A stretch of 64,000 nt of DNA from Trichocoleus desertorum ATA4-8-CV12 (lineage in GTDB: Bacteria; Cyanobacteriota; Cyanobacteriia; FACHB-46), in NCBI GenBank assembly GCA_019358975.1, contig JAHHIL010000006.1, forward strand, positions 124,001 to 188,000, written 5' to 3'. Numbering within the stretch: position 1 is the stretch's first letter; the number at the start of each line of letters is the position of its first letter. The notes beneath the pieces are model-generated. The model saw nothing but the letters and a program-made list of their open reading frames with translations. It ran no database searches and was not told the DNA's origin. The position numbers and the translations under genes are program-made. This document shows, one piece after another, positions 46,670-55,787 of this stretch.

Positions 46670-47233
46670 CTAACTAACTTTTAGTAGCTCGACATCAAAC
46701 AGCAAGGTGGCGTTAGGTGGAATCACACCGCCCGCACCTCTAGCTCCATAACCCAGCTCAGCAGGGATAATCAGCTTGCGACGACCGCCAACCTTCATGG
46801 TGCCAACGCCTTCATCCCAACCCTTAATGACCTGACCTACCCCAATTTTGAAGCTAAAGGGCTGACCGCGATCGCGCGAACTGTCAAATTTCTTGCCGTT
46901 CTCTAGGGTTCCGGTATAGTGAACCACCACCGTTTGCCCAGACTGAGGCGTAGCTCCCGTTCCCTCTTCTAACTCCACGTACTGCAAACCAGAAGGAGTT
47001 GTGACGACATCATTATTATCCATTACCACCTCAGTACTTTTAGACTTCTCTGTTGATGCTGATGCGGGCTTTTGAGCGATCAAGGTATTATCGACTGTTT
47101 CTACCGCCACTGATTGGGCCTGCGTGTTTTGCAGTTCTCCAGCGATCGCGGGGCTGCGACCACCAATCTGCGCCACGAGTAATAGGACGCAGCAAACCAG
47201 CATCACGCCCAAACTCATTAAAATTTCTCGCAA
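46670..47233 (-). CDS. FKBP-type peptidyl-prolyl cis-trans isomerase
   Basis: A 187-residue protein with an N-terminal hydrophobic segment ([18 protein letters not shown]) that makes it exported or membrane-anchored, a Ser/Thr-rich linker, and one FKBP domain (about 80-187): [52 protein letters not shown] and [16 protein letters not shown]. It catalyses proline isomerisation. Export to the lumen or periplasm is inferred from the N-terminus. Confidence 0.92.
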   Translation of the reverse strand: MREILMSLGVMLVCCVLLLVAQIGGRSPAIAGELQNTQAQSVAVETVDNTLIAQKPASASTEKSKSTEVVMDNNDVVTTPSGLQYVELEEGTGATPQSGQTVVVHYTGTLENGKKFDSSRDRGQPFSFKIGVGQVIKGWDEGVGTMKVGGRRKLIIPAELGYGARGAGGVIPPNATLLFDVELLKVS

Positions 47234-47362
47234 AATTCTGTTCCTCCTAGCATCGAAAATACAACTAACTTAGCGGCCAGCACGTTGCTGTTATAGGTTA
47301 GCGTATGTTTTTCAGTTTAAGCTCTGGGTTGAATGCTGCGATCGCCTACTTTGAAATGCTCT

Positions 47363-47686
47363 TTAACGCCACAGTTTATTTTCCATGTCCCGCACTTGCC
47401 GCTCTAGGCGATCGAGACGACCGCGTAACTCATCCATTTCAGACTGCTTAGGCACGCCCAAGTCTTGTAGAACATTGCGGAGCTGACGTTGCATTTGAAC
47501 ATCTAAATTGCCTTGTTCTGACTTGAGATGAGTCATCAAGTCATCCACAAATTTTTTCGCCTGTTCGGGATTGAGCTGACCTGTGCTTACCCACTCGTCA
47601 CTCACCTCCCGCAGCTTCTCCGCGACTAAAGAGGTTGTACCAATCCCAATCATAAGTAGTTGCTTGACGAAGTTATTGTTATCCAT
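47363..47686 (-). CDS. phasin-like small coiled-coil protein
   Basis: A 107-residue helical protein. It starts MDNNNFVKQLLMIGIGTTSL, has a region with GQLNPEQAKKFVDDLM, and ends with a heptad-like coiled coil (DELRGRLDRLERQVRDMENKLW). This form is annotated as phasin-like in cyanobacteria, after proteins that coat polyhydroxyalkanoate granules; no granule genes are nearby, so the role is inferred only. Confidence 0.75.
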   Translation of the reverse strand: MDNNNFVKQLLMIGIGTTSLVAEKLREVSDEWVSTGQLNPEQAKKFVDDLMTHLKSEQGNLDVQMQRQLRNVLQDLGVPKQSEMDELRGRLDRLERQVRDMENKLWR

Positions 47687-47957
47687 GCGATTTCTCGAAG
47701 TTACGCCTTTGAAACAGTAGCTAAACGTAGGCTTTTATGTAATTAATAAAGTCCTATGTGTTTTCTTCCAATCTGACTGAAGCTAGCCTACAGCTTTATT
47801 CTGTCAAATCTACAGCGTTCCTAACCTGTCTGCGTGGCAAAACACAGTTGACTATCTGTAGGCTTAGGGTGTTGCAATCGAGTCGTCACACTCATTAGCT
47901 GTTTCATGACGCTCGATCACTTCACTCATTTGCAGGAATATCGAGACTAGCGTGTTT

Positions 47958-48299
47958 ATGGTAATCGAGTGGCTCAAAATCAAGGTTGCTCCTGAAATGC
48001 GAGAGCAGTACATCCAAAAAGACGCTGAGATTTGGACTGCTTTCCTGGCAGAGTGTCCTGGTTTTTTGGGTAAAGAAGTCTGGATTAACCCAGAAGATTC
48101 TACAGAAGTTGTTTTGGTGATTCGCTGGGCTAGTAAAGAGACTTGGAAAGCTGTGCCGAGCGATCGCCTTGCCGCAATAGACCAGCGATTTGCCCAGGAG
48201 TTAGCTGGTAATTATCCGATTATTGAAGCAGGTGAGTATCAAGTGAGGAAGTTTGCTCAGTCGCAATCTGCTACTGCTAGCACTCCAAATTCCTTCTAA
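47958..48299 (+). CDS. TIGR03792-like protein of the antibiotic-monooxygenase-like (ABM) fold
   Basis: The ATG at 47958 gives 113 residues; a GTG at 47952 would add two. The fold is a ferredoxin-like ABM type with MVIEWLKIKVAPEMREQYIQ, FLAECPGFLGKEVWI and VLVIRWASKETW. Cyanobacterial members of this family have no known substrate. A zinc-ribbon gene follows 52 bases downstream on the same strand. Confidence 0.8.
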   Translation: MVIEWLKIKVAPEMREQYIQKDAEIWTAFLAECPGFLGKEVWINPEDSTEVVLVIRWASKETWKAVPSDRLAAIDQRFAQELAGNYPIIEAGEYQVRKFAQSQSATASTPNSF

Positions 48300-48351
48300 G
48301 GCTCTCTAGCGCTAGGCTAGCATACGAAAAAGACCACACACTTTCTCTGTC

Positions 48352-48711
48352 ATGCCTGAATGCCCCCGCTGCAACCAAACTGTTGAGTCACAAGCTGTCA
48401 CCTGTCCATACTGTCATCTAGCGTTGAAAGCTTACGGCCATCCTGGGATTCCGTTGTATCGAGCTGCTGGAGAAGCTTACTTGTGTGATACCTGTACTTA
48501 CCACGATGATGATACTTGTAACTTTCCGCAACGGCCTCACGCGAAAGAGTGCACTCTGTATCAAGACCGCAGCAAGAGCACTACCTCCCTCAAAACAGGA
48601 AGCGTAAGCCAGAGTTCTCGTTTAGGTCAGCTCAAAACTTGGCTCAAACGCAATGCAGGCTGGGTAGCGCTCGTTGGCTTAGTGGTGGTTAGTTTACTAT
48701 TGTCGCTGTAG
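48352..48711 (+). CDS. zinc-ribbon protein with C-terminal membrane anchor
   Basis: A 119-residue protein. Two CxxC pairs form an N-terminal zinc ribbon (CPRC and CPYC, residues 4-7 and 19-22), then CDTC at 45-48 and CNFP...HAKEC (56-72) suggest a second metal site. After a short polar linker, one C-terminal helix (WVALVGLVVVSLLLSL, about 102-119) makes it a tail-anchored protein. Its function is unknown. Confidence 0.8.
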   Translation: MPECPRCNQTVESQAVTCPYCHLALKAYGHPGIPLYRAAGEAYLCDTCTYHDDDTCNFPQRPHAKECTLYQDRSKSTTSLKTGSVSQSSRLGQLKTWLKRNAGWVALVGLVVVSLLLSL

Positions 48712-48783
48712 TGGGTGACCGTCAATCTAGCGCGATCGCCCAGCTTAAGTAGTTTCTTAGAGTTACAAGCCTAAGGATGCAAT

Positions 48784-50808
48784 CTAAGACAAAGTAGCAG
48801 GCACTGAAGCGACACTGGCATTATTTGCGTGCTCCAATGCAGGTGAGGTGTCTACTAATGTGGCTTCTTCCTGAAAAACAGCCAAATCAAACCAGAAGGT
48901 TGTGCCCACCCCTACTTCGCTGACTAAATGCACAGAACTGTAGTGCTTTTCGACAATATTTCGCACAATTGACAAGCCCAAACCTGTTCCTTCTAACGTG
49001 TGAACTCGGTTTTCCACTCGGAAGAAGCGATCGAAAATAGCTGCTTGATCTTCTTGATCAATCCCAATTCCTGTATCCGACACCTCAATCCGCACAGCGC
49101 GAGGTTGATTTTGTAAGGGTGCTGACTTTAGGCGTAGCTGCGGTTGCAGCACATAGGCCCGAATCGCGACTTTGCCACCAGATTCCGTAAACTTCAGTGC
49201 ATTACCAACCAGATTGGCAAACACTTGCAGCAGCAAATCATAGTTTCCGACTACCGCAGGCAAGTCTGGCTCAATTTCGTGGCTGAGTTCGATGCCTTTG
49301 TCTCTAGCATTGAGCTGATAAGTTCGTAAGGTTTGCTCAATGGGTTGACTAACATCTACAGCCTCGAAGTGGTAACGTTTGCAAGATTCTAGACGTGATA
49401 AATCTAAAACGTCATTCACCAAACGAGTCAGGCGATCGGTCTCTCGATTTGCGGTTTCTAAAAATTCGCATCGCTCTTCTTCAGTCAGCTCTTCGCCATA
49501 TTCATGCAAGGTTTCAATGAACGACTTGATGTTGAATAATGGCGTTCTCAACTCGTGAGAAACGTTGCTGATGAACTGGCTCTTGGCTTCGTTTAACTCA
49601 ACCTCGCGGGTAATGTCTTGAACGGTGATAGCAACGCCCTTGACACTCTCGCGGTACTGGTCAAACACAGTGGTTAGCAAAATTCGGACAGTGCGGCTAG
49701 TGGGTTCCAGTAGCGTAATCCGGAACTCTGCTCCTTCGCGATCGCCCGCTGTCAACTGGTATAGAGGCCGATTTAACTCTACTTGCACCGACGCGGGTAA
49801 GTGGTGCAGCACATTGGCCCCAATTAAGTTTTTACCGTCCCAGCCAAAAATGCGCCGAGCTGTAGGGTTCACTAAGACGACATGCATACTAGCGTCTAGC
49901 AACACTGCGCCATCCGCGATCGTTGAGACTAGGGTTTCCAGTTTGGCTTTCTCTGCGGTTAGTTCTTCAATGTTTTGCTCTTCATAGCGTTCCAAGCGCT
50001 CCGCCATGTCATTGAAGCTGAGAATTAATTCGCCTAGTTCTCCGCCTAAAGGCAAATCAATTCGCTGCTTAAAGTTTCCAGCCGCAATATTTTTAACGCC
50101 AACTAGCAGTTCTTTAATTGGTTTTGTAATCGTGAGGGCATTAAACACGGCCCCCAAAATCACCATGACCCAAATTGAGACAAAAACTGCGATCGTTACA
50201 TCGCGAGTGAGATTAGAAGAAATAACGACCGTTGGGTTGGGGTTAATGCCGATCGCTAAAACCCCTAGGTACTTGCCTTCATGCAGCAGGGGCACAAACA
50301 CATCGGTGACTTCGCCATCGGGAGTCAGGTGCTGACGTACCATTGGCAGTTCCGAGTGCTCAGCATAGTTATCGGGCAGTTGAATGCGCCGCCGAATCGT
50401 GAGCGAATTCTGCACTTCCGACTCAGAAAAGGGAATGCCGAAAAAGATGTTGCCATCCTCGTCGGCGTAGAGCATGTAGCGAATGCTAGAAGTGCTGCTA
50501 TAGAAGCGATGCGTAAAACGAGCTAGCTCCGTCCGGTTGTCGTCGGCAATCAGAGGGGCAACGTTGGCTGCCAGGAGTAGACCCAAATCCCGACCAAAGC
50601 GAGTGTCGTTCAACCGAGCATCTTGTTGAATCGTGTTGACTGCCCAGAAGGTGAGGCCACTCATCACCAGTGACACGACCAAAGTAGCAGCCGCCATCAG
50701 CTTGGTCTGGAGGGTAAACTCAGACCACCAGCGAGCCAAAATTTCTCTAATTGTCGTTAAAAGCGCCAGCAAGGTTAATCTACGCAACGAGGACAGTGAT
50801 ACCTTCAA
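48784..50808 (-). CDS. nblS: sensor histidine kinase NblS (DspA/Hik33 type)
   Basis: A 674-residue membrane kinase that adjusts high-light, nutrient-stress and photosystem gene expression, classically through RpaB. It has two membrane helices (about 35-57 and 205-228) around a sensor domain, a HAMP domain (TITKPIKELLVGVKN), a PAS domain (about 295-410), the HisKA box FISNVSHELRTPLFN, and an intact ATPase domain with NLVGNALKFTESG, VSDTGIGID and GTGLGLSI. purD is immediately upstream on the same strand, the arrangement known for nblS in other cyanobacteria. Confidence 0.95.
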   Translation of the reverse strand: MKVSLSSLRRLTLLALLTTIREILARWWSEFTLQTKLMAAATLVVSLVMSGLTFWAVNTIQQDARLNDTRFGRDLGLLLAANVAPLIADDNRTELARFTHRFYSSTSSIRYMLYADEDGNIFFGIPFSESEVQNSLTIRRRIQLPDNYAEHSELPMVRQHLTPDGEVTDVFVPLLHEGKYLGVLAIGINPNPTVVISSNLTRDVTIAVFVSIWVMVILGAVFNALTITKPIKELLVGVKNIAAGNFKQRIDLPLGGELGELILSFNDMAERLERYEEQNIEELTAEKAKLETLVSTIADGAVLLDASMHVVLVNPTARRIFGWDGKNLIGANVLHHLPASVQVELNRPLYQLTAGDREGAEFRITLLEPTSRTVRILLTTVFDQYRESVKGVAITVQDITREVELNEAKSQFISNVSHELRTPLFNIKSFIETLHEYGEELTEEERCEFLETANRETDRLTRLVNDVLDLSRLESCKRYHFEAVDVSQPIEQTLRTYQLNARDKGIELSHEIEPDLPAVVGNYDLLLQVFANLVGNALKFTESGGKVAIRAYVLQPQLRLKSAPLQNQPRAVRIEVSDTGIGIDQEDQAAIFDRFFRVENRVHTLEGTGLGLSIVRNIVEKHYSSVHLVSEVGVGTTFWFDLAVFQEEATLVDTSPALEHANNASVASVPATLS

Positions 50809-50958
50809 GGCTTCCCAGAACTTCCTGTCTCACAGCTACAGTTCCCATAGAAGCGCTTAAGTACCTATATTTTATACATGTTCCTCCAGGAGATCCGCTT
50901 TTTAGGGCTGCTCTGCCCTCCGGTCAAATGTCTTAAACTAGGCGCTGCGGTGAAGTCC

Positions 50959-52251
50959 TTAGCTGAGAGGGGTACTGGTGGTGCGGACTCGGTGCCCAAT
51001 GTCGCGGCGGTAGTAGGCTCCTTCAAAGTGAACGCGCTCTACTGCTTGGTAAGCATTGGCGATCGCTTCATCAAAGTTATTTCCAGTCGCCGTTACACCC
51101 AAGACTCTACCACCATCGCTCAAAATCTTTTGGTGTTTCAGTTGGCTCCCTGCATGGAACACCACAGCCCCAATTCCTTCAGCCTCTCCAATGCCAGTAA
51201 TTACCTGGCCTTTTTGATAAGCACCCGGATACCCCCCAGCCGCCATCACGACACAGGCCGCAGCACCGGATTTCCAGGCAATCGGTGGCATCTCTCCCAA
51301 GCGCTTTTGTGCACAAGCCATTAACAGATCAGCCAAAGGAGTTTCTAGGAGTGGCAGAATCGTTTGAGTTTCTGGATCACCAAAGCGGCAGTTAAATTCG
51401 ACGACTTTAGGCTCACCTTCTGGTGTAATCATCAACCCTGCGTAGAGCACACCTCGGTAGTCAATGCCTCGTTTCTGCAAGGTGGCGATCGCAGGCTCCA
51501 AAACCTCCTGTTGAACCCGCTGCATCAATTCTGGGGTCATAATGGGCGCTGGGGCGTAGGCTCCCATTCCGCCTGTGTTGGCTCCGGTGTCTCCGTCACC
51601 AATTCGCTTATGGTCTTGTGCGGGTAGTAGGGGCCGAATCGTCAAGCCATCGGTGAGGGCGAGTACAGAGACTTCTTGCCCCGTCATACATTCTTCAATC
51701 ACAACCCGATGGCCCGCTGCACCAAACTGACCGTCAAAGGCGGCAGCGATCGCAGCTTGTGCTTCTGCCACAGTCATCGCCACGGTCACACCTTTACCTG
51801 CCGCCAAACCATCGGCCTTGACCACAATTGGGGCACCTTGAGCCGCTACATAAGCTTGAGCAGGTGCGGCTTCAGTGAACACAGCCGCCTTAGCCGTAGG
51901 AATCCCTGCCTCTGCCATCAGCTCTTTAGCCCAAGCCTTGCTCGATTCAATTTGAGCACCTGCTTGAGTAGGGCCAAAAACAGTAATATTTTGCTGTCGT
52001 AAGTAATCTGTAATGCCTAATGATAAAGGAAGCTCAGGCCCCACTACTACTAAGGAGATGTTGTGAACGAGCGCAAAGCGGGCCATACCCTCAAAGTCAT
52101 CTACTCGTAGGGCCAGATTTTGGCAACGATTTAAGGTCGCAGTCCCTCCATTTCCGGGTACGCAAACAATCTGCTTCACTCGATCAGATTGCAGTAGCTT
52201 CCAGGCTAGGGCATGCTCACGCCCCCCATTGCCAACAACCAAAATCTTCAC
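50959..52251 (-). CDS. purD: phosphoribosylamine-glycine ligase
   Basis: Joins phosphoribosylamine and glycine with ATP in purine synthesis. The GTG at 52251, preceded by GAGGAAAG, gives VKILVVGNGGREHALAWKL, the expected family start and 430 residues; the frame extends 21 residues upstream to another start, which is less likely. Signatures are VVKADGLAAGKGV, the ATP-grasp region, HKRIGDGDTGANTGGMGAYAP (about 220-240) and VVEFNCRFGDPETQ. nblS lies 150 bases downstream. Confidence 0.95.
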   Translation of the reverse strand: MKILVVGNGGREHALAWKLLQSDRVKQIVCVPGNGGTATLNRCQNLALRVDDFEGMARFALVHNISLVVVGPELPLSLGITDYLRQQNITVFGPTQAGAQIESSKAWAKELMAEAGIPTAKAAVFTEAAPAQAYVAAQGAPIVVKADGLAAGKGVTVAMTVAEAQAAIAAAFDGQFGAAGHRVVIEECMTGQEVSVLALTDGLTIRPLLPAQDHKRIGDGDTGANTGGMGAYAPAPIMTPELMQRVQQEVLEPAIATLQKRGIDYRGVLYAGLMITPEGEPKVVEFNCRFGDPETQTILPLLETPLADLLMACAQKRLGEMPPIAWKSGAAACVVMAAGGYPGAYQKGQVITGIGEAEGIGAVVFHAGSQLKHQKILSDGGRVLGVTATGNNFDEAIANAYQAVERVHFEGAYYRRDIGHRVRTTSTPLS

Positions 52252-52603
52252 GCTTTCCTCACTCGCCACTCTTGTATGTATGCAACCAAAACATTCAGTG
52301 TTTCGCTCCAGCACCCATCGTAGAGTGCTGACAAGCAGGCTTACCTTTAACTGGGCTTACCTTTACAGCTGGTAACTATATTTATATTTGTGATTTATAT
52401 TCGTGGACCTGCCTATGCCCAGGCTTCCCAGTAGCAGTCCTAATTAATTGGGTGGTTCAAGGAATTAAACTACTGATTTGGGACATCATCGCCTTTATCA
52501 CGAACAAAGGCACATTATGCCACGCTATCTCTGTACTTTAATGCGTTTTGTTAAAAGTTCTTTCAGCTTACCTTAAAGCCCACTCAATTTCGTCAGGCCA
52601 GTT
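52252..52603. other. 352-bp intergenic region
   Basis: The gap between divergent purD and the TPR gene shows no RNA gene or strong hairpin. It is probably promoter DNA for both. Confidence 0.4.
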
Positions 52604-54013
52604 TTGCCTCTTAGCAGTCCATTACAGATGCTAAATCTAGAAACTTTCAGGCCAGAATTAGATTCTGCTTTATTTAAGATGCTTGCTTTAACTAGGATGC
52701 AACAATCCACCTCAACTATGACTTTTTCCTTTGGTTCTCTTGAGCGGCTAGCCAGCATTCATTGGCGGCGATCGCCTCAATTTCAACGCAGTGGCATTAT
52801 CACCGCCATTGCAGTGCTTTGTTTAAGTAGCTACGCTCCCAGCGCCTTTGCCCAAAAAACTGTCTCACCCGACGAGTTTCCGCCCAATCCTTTAGAGCTG
52901 AAAATTCCTGATCCACTGCTACCCCAAACTCAGACTGGCGATCGCTCACTCACAACCCAAGAGCAACAAACTTTAAGCACTGCCTTGGATGAACTCAACA
53001 CTCAGGCTACTAAACAATTTCAATCAGGCCAACTAGAGGCAGCTTTTGAGACTTGGTACCGAGAATTGCGGCTGCGACGAGTATTGGGGCTACTAGAAGA
53101 AGTAGCAGCCTTGAGTCGGGTGGGCACTATTGCTTGGGAAGAAAACCGCACCACGGATGTCAGACAAATTACAGAGCGACTGCAAGCCATTCAACAACAA
53201 GCCCCATCCTCTGGCGATGTAACGCTGTTGCGATCGCTGGGACAAGCCTATCAGCAATTGCGGGCTAAAGATTTAGCGGTAACTGTATATGAACAAATTT
53301 TGAGTGCAGTTCGTCAGCAGCAAGATTTGACCGCAGAAGCAGCTACCTTAGATACCATTGGTCAGTTGCACGTCAACTGGTTTTCCTACACCAAGGCTGC
53401 GGCAACTTATCAGCAACTCCTAACTCTGGTGCGTAACCGAGGCAGTCTTCCTGGAGCGACTCCTGAGAGAACTTTGAGTGAAATTAGCTTGCTGCAACAA
53501 CTTGCACACATTTACCAACAAGGCAAGCAGCCAGAACCTGCGATCGCTGTTCAACAGGAACTGATCAATCTCTACCAAACTCAAGATCCGACTCAGGTGC
53601 CTAGAGTAAGGCTAGCGATCGCAGATAACTATCAGGCTCTAGGCCAACGTCCTCAAGCAATAGAAAACTATCAAGCTGCCTACCTCCTAGCACAGCCACT
53701 CCAGCAATTTGCCCACGCCAGTGAAGCGCTGAAACGTCTGGGCACACTTTATCGTGCTCAAAACGAGCTAGAAGCGGCCTTACGGATTTACACGTTTCTA
53801 GTCGATGTGGAAGCTCAATCTTACAATGTCTATGGCAGAATGAATGCCTACGACACCATAGGTCAGATTCACATAGCGCGGCAGGAATATCCTCAAGCCG
53901 TGACAGCTTTTCAGCAAGGCCTCACTTTGGCTCAGCAGCTAAATTACCAACAAGCTCACTTTACTCAGCAAATTGAGCAAGCAACCCAAGCTCAAAGCCG
54001 CAAAGCACCCTGA
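52604..54013 (+). CDS. exported TPR-repeat protein
   Basis: A 469-residue frame starting with TTG; internal ATGs at 52628, 52679 and 52718 are all possible starts. A signal peptide, GIITAIAVLCLSSYAPSAFA, ends before QKTVSP, so the true start is probably one of the later ATGs. The mature part has about eight TPR helical repeats (for example AYQQLRAKDLAVTVYEQIL and YQALGQRPQAIENYQAAYLL). It is a likely periplasmic or lumenal scaffold; partners are unknown. Its stop is 3 bases from the convergent pentapeptide gene. Confidence 0.83.
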   Translation: MPLSSPLQMLNLETFRPELDSALFKMLALTRMQQSTSTMTFSFGSLERLASIHWRRSPQFQRSGIITAIAVLCLSSYAPSAFAQKTVSPDEFPPNPLELKIPDPLLPQTQTGDRSLTTQEQQTLSTALDELNTQATKQFQSGQLEAAFETWYRELRLRRVLGLLEEVAALSRVGTIAWEENRTTDVRQITERLQAIQQQAPSSGDVTLLRSLGQAYQQLRAKDLAVTVYEQILSAVRQQQDLTAEAATLDTIGQLHVNWFSYTKAAATYQQLLTLVRNRGSLPGATPERTLSEISLLQQLAHIYQQGKQPEPAIAVQQELINLYQTQDPTQVPRVRLAIADNYQALGQRPQAIENYQAAYLLAQPLQQFAHASEALKRLGTLYRAQNELEAALRIYTFLVDVEAQSYNVYGRMNAYDTIGQIHIARQEYPQAVTAFQQGLTLAQQLNYQQAHFTQQIEQATQAQSRKAP

Positions 54014-54016
54014 GGC

Positions 54017-54463
54017 TTACTCGCCACCAACGTTGAGATTGGTGCCAAAAAGCTCTGTGCCTGCAAGATTGGCTCCATTAATGGTGGCACCCCGCATGTT
54101 GGTGTGATACAGCTGGGCGCTGGTCAGATTAGCGAGGTTCAGGTTCGCCTGATCAAACACTGCATCACTGGCAAACACAGCCACCAAGCTAGCGCCTTGC
54201 AAGTTAGCGCCTGTCAAATCAGCGCCTTCTAGATTGGCACGAGTCAAAGTTGCTCCTCGTAAGTCTGCACCTCTGAGGTCAGCCCCAATCAAATGAGCTT
54301 CTGACAAGTTAGCGCCCCTTAAATCAGCGCCGCTTAAGTCACAGCCTCCGCAGATTTTGCTGGTTAGTAACTGTCTGACGTGGTCAGGGTTCTCTGCTTG
54401 CGCTGGTACAGCTACCCACAATGTGGTCAATAGTGCTGTGGCTGCTAATAGTTCTCTTTTCAT
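54017..54463 (-). CDS. exported pentapeptide-repeat protein
   Basis: The ATG at 54463, with GGAGG and AAGGA upstream, gives 148 residues starting MKRELLAATALLTTLWVAVPAQA, a signal peptide; the frame continues upstream for 33 codons. The mature part is made of A(D/N)LxX repeats after the short CGGC motif (KICGGCDLSGADLRGANL). It forms a small quadrilateral beta-helix and is probably lumenal or periplasmic. Confidence 0.9.
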   Translation of the reverse strand: MKRELLAATALLTTLWVAVPAQAENPDHVRQLLTSKICGGCDLSGADLRGANLSEAHLIGADLRGADLRGATLTRANLEGADLTGANLQGASLVAVFASDAVFDQANLNLANLTSAQLYHTNMRGATINGANLAGTELFGTNLNVGGE

Positions 54464-54754
54464 ATTCCTTGCCTCCAAGGAATGCTTGGCTCTATATATA
54501 ACTTCGCTTAACTGCCAAACTTTTACCTCCTGCATCCGGACGAGCCGCAAGGATGAAATCATCGGCTGCTCAGTCAGGTAGCAGGCTGTTTCTACCTACC
54601 TTAGTTGTAATTCCAATTTGACTGAATTCACCCATTTGAGAGAGATTCTTAACGCAGAGCTAGCTCACCAAGCCTGCGGTGGGCCATATTCTAGTCAGGT
54701 TACAGGTACGCGATCGCTCCCTTCTACCCAGTGTTTTGTCCCTGTAAGTACCCC

Positions 54755-55780
54755 TTAGTAGCGGATTCGGGGATCAACATAAGCATTCAACAGATCAATA
54801 GCAATGCTCGCCAGAACCACGATCGCCGCGAAAAATACTACAATCCCTTGCACCGTCGGGTAATCGCGGAGTGAAATTGCTTCGTACAGCCGATTGGCTA
54901 ACCCTGGCCAGGAAAAGGTAACTTCTGTCAGAATGGCCCCGCCCAGCATTGCAGCTAGAGTCAGCCCTAAAACTGTAATCACAGGAATCAGAGCATTTTT
55001 GAGAGCGTGCGACCACAGAATCTTACCCTCAGAAATTCCTCTGGCTCTAGCAGCTTCTACATAATCTGCTTTCAAGGTTTGCTTGAGATTCACTCGCACC
55101 ATCCGCTCAAAGATGCCGCTGAGCAAAATTCCTAAGGTGAGGCAGGGCAAAGCCAGATAGTAGAGGGCTACCCCAAACTGCATCAGGTTGCCACTTAGCA
55201 AACTATCAATGGTGTAAAGCCCTGTAGGGCCTTGAGGAGCAGGAATAGTAGCTGGGAACCTTGTCCCCAAAGGAAACCAACGCAGTTGTACCGCAAAGAT
55301 TAGTTGCAACAACATGCCTGCCCAGAACAATGGCACCGAGTAAGTAATGATGCCAAACAGCCGCCCGCCCACATCAAAGACGCTATCAGGCTTAGAAGCT
55401 GAGAGAATACCTACCCCAACGCCAACCACCAGCGCGATCGTCATGCTAAAGACCGCCAACTCCACAGTGGCAGGAAAATAAGCTTGAATAATCTCCCAGA
55501 CCGATTGGCCCCGACTCGTCAGCGAAGTACCCAGGTCTAGACGCAGCAAATCACCTAAGTAATTGAAGTACTGCTGCAACAGCGGCAAATCCAATCCGAG
55601 TTGTGTGCGGAGCGCTACCTTCGCCGCTTCTGGTGCTCTTGGCCCCAAAATTACATCCACCGGATCGCCAGGAGTTGCCCGCAATAAGAGAAATACGGCG
55701 GTAGTAATAGTCCACAGCATTAAGGGAGCTAAGAGCAAACGGGCGACAATATAATATTGGAGCGCTTTTGAGCGAGACAT
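54755..55780 (-). CDS. ABC transporter permease, DppB type
   Basis: A 341-residue inner-membrane permease with about six helices and the conserved EAARARGISEGKILWSHALKNALIPV loop (about residues 243-268) that contacts the ATPase. It begins MSRSKALQYYIVARLLLAPL. It lies 7 bases after the binding-protein gene and imports peptides or nickel-type substrates by family. The second permease and ATPases are not in this window. Confidence 0.9.
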   Translation of the reverse strand: MSRSKALQYYIVARLLLAPLMLWTITTAVFLLLRATPGDPVDVILGPRAPEAAKVALRTQLGLDLPLLQQYFNYLGDLLRLDLGTSLTSRGQSVWEIIQAYFPATVELAVFSMTIALVVGVGVGILSASKPDSVFDVGGRLFGIITYSVPLFWAGMLLQLIFAVQLRWFPLGTRFPATIPAPQGPTGLYTIDSLLSGNLMQFGVALYYLALPCLTLGILLSGIFERMVRVNLKQTLKADYVEAARARGISEGKILWSHALKNALIPVITVLGLTLAAMLGGAILTEVTFSWPGLANRLYEAISLRDYPTVQGIVVFFAAIVVLASIAIDLLNAYVDPRIRY

Positions 55781-55787
55781 AAAGAAT

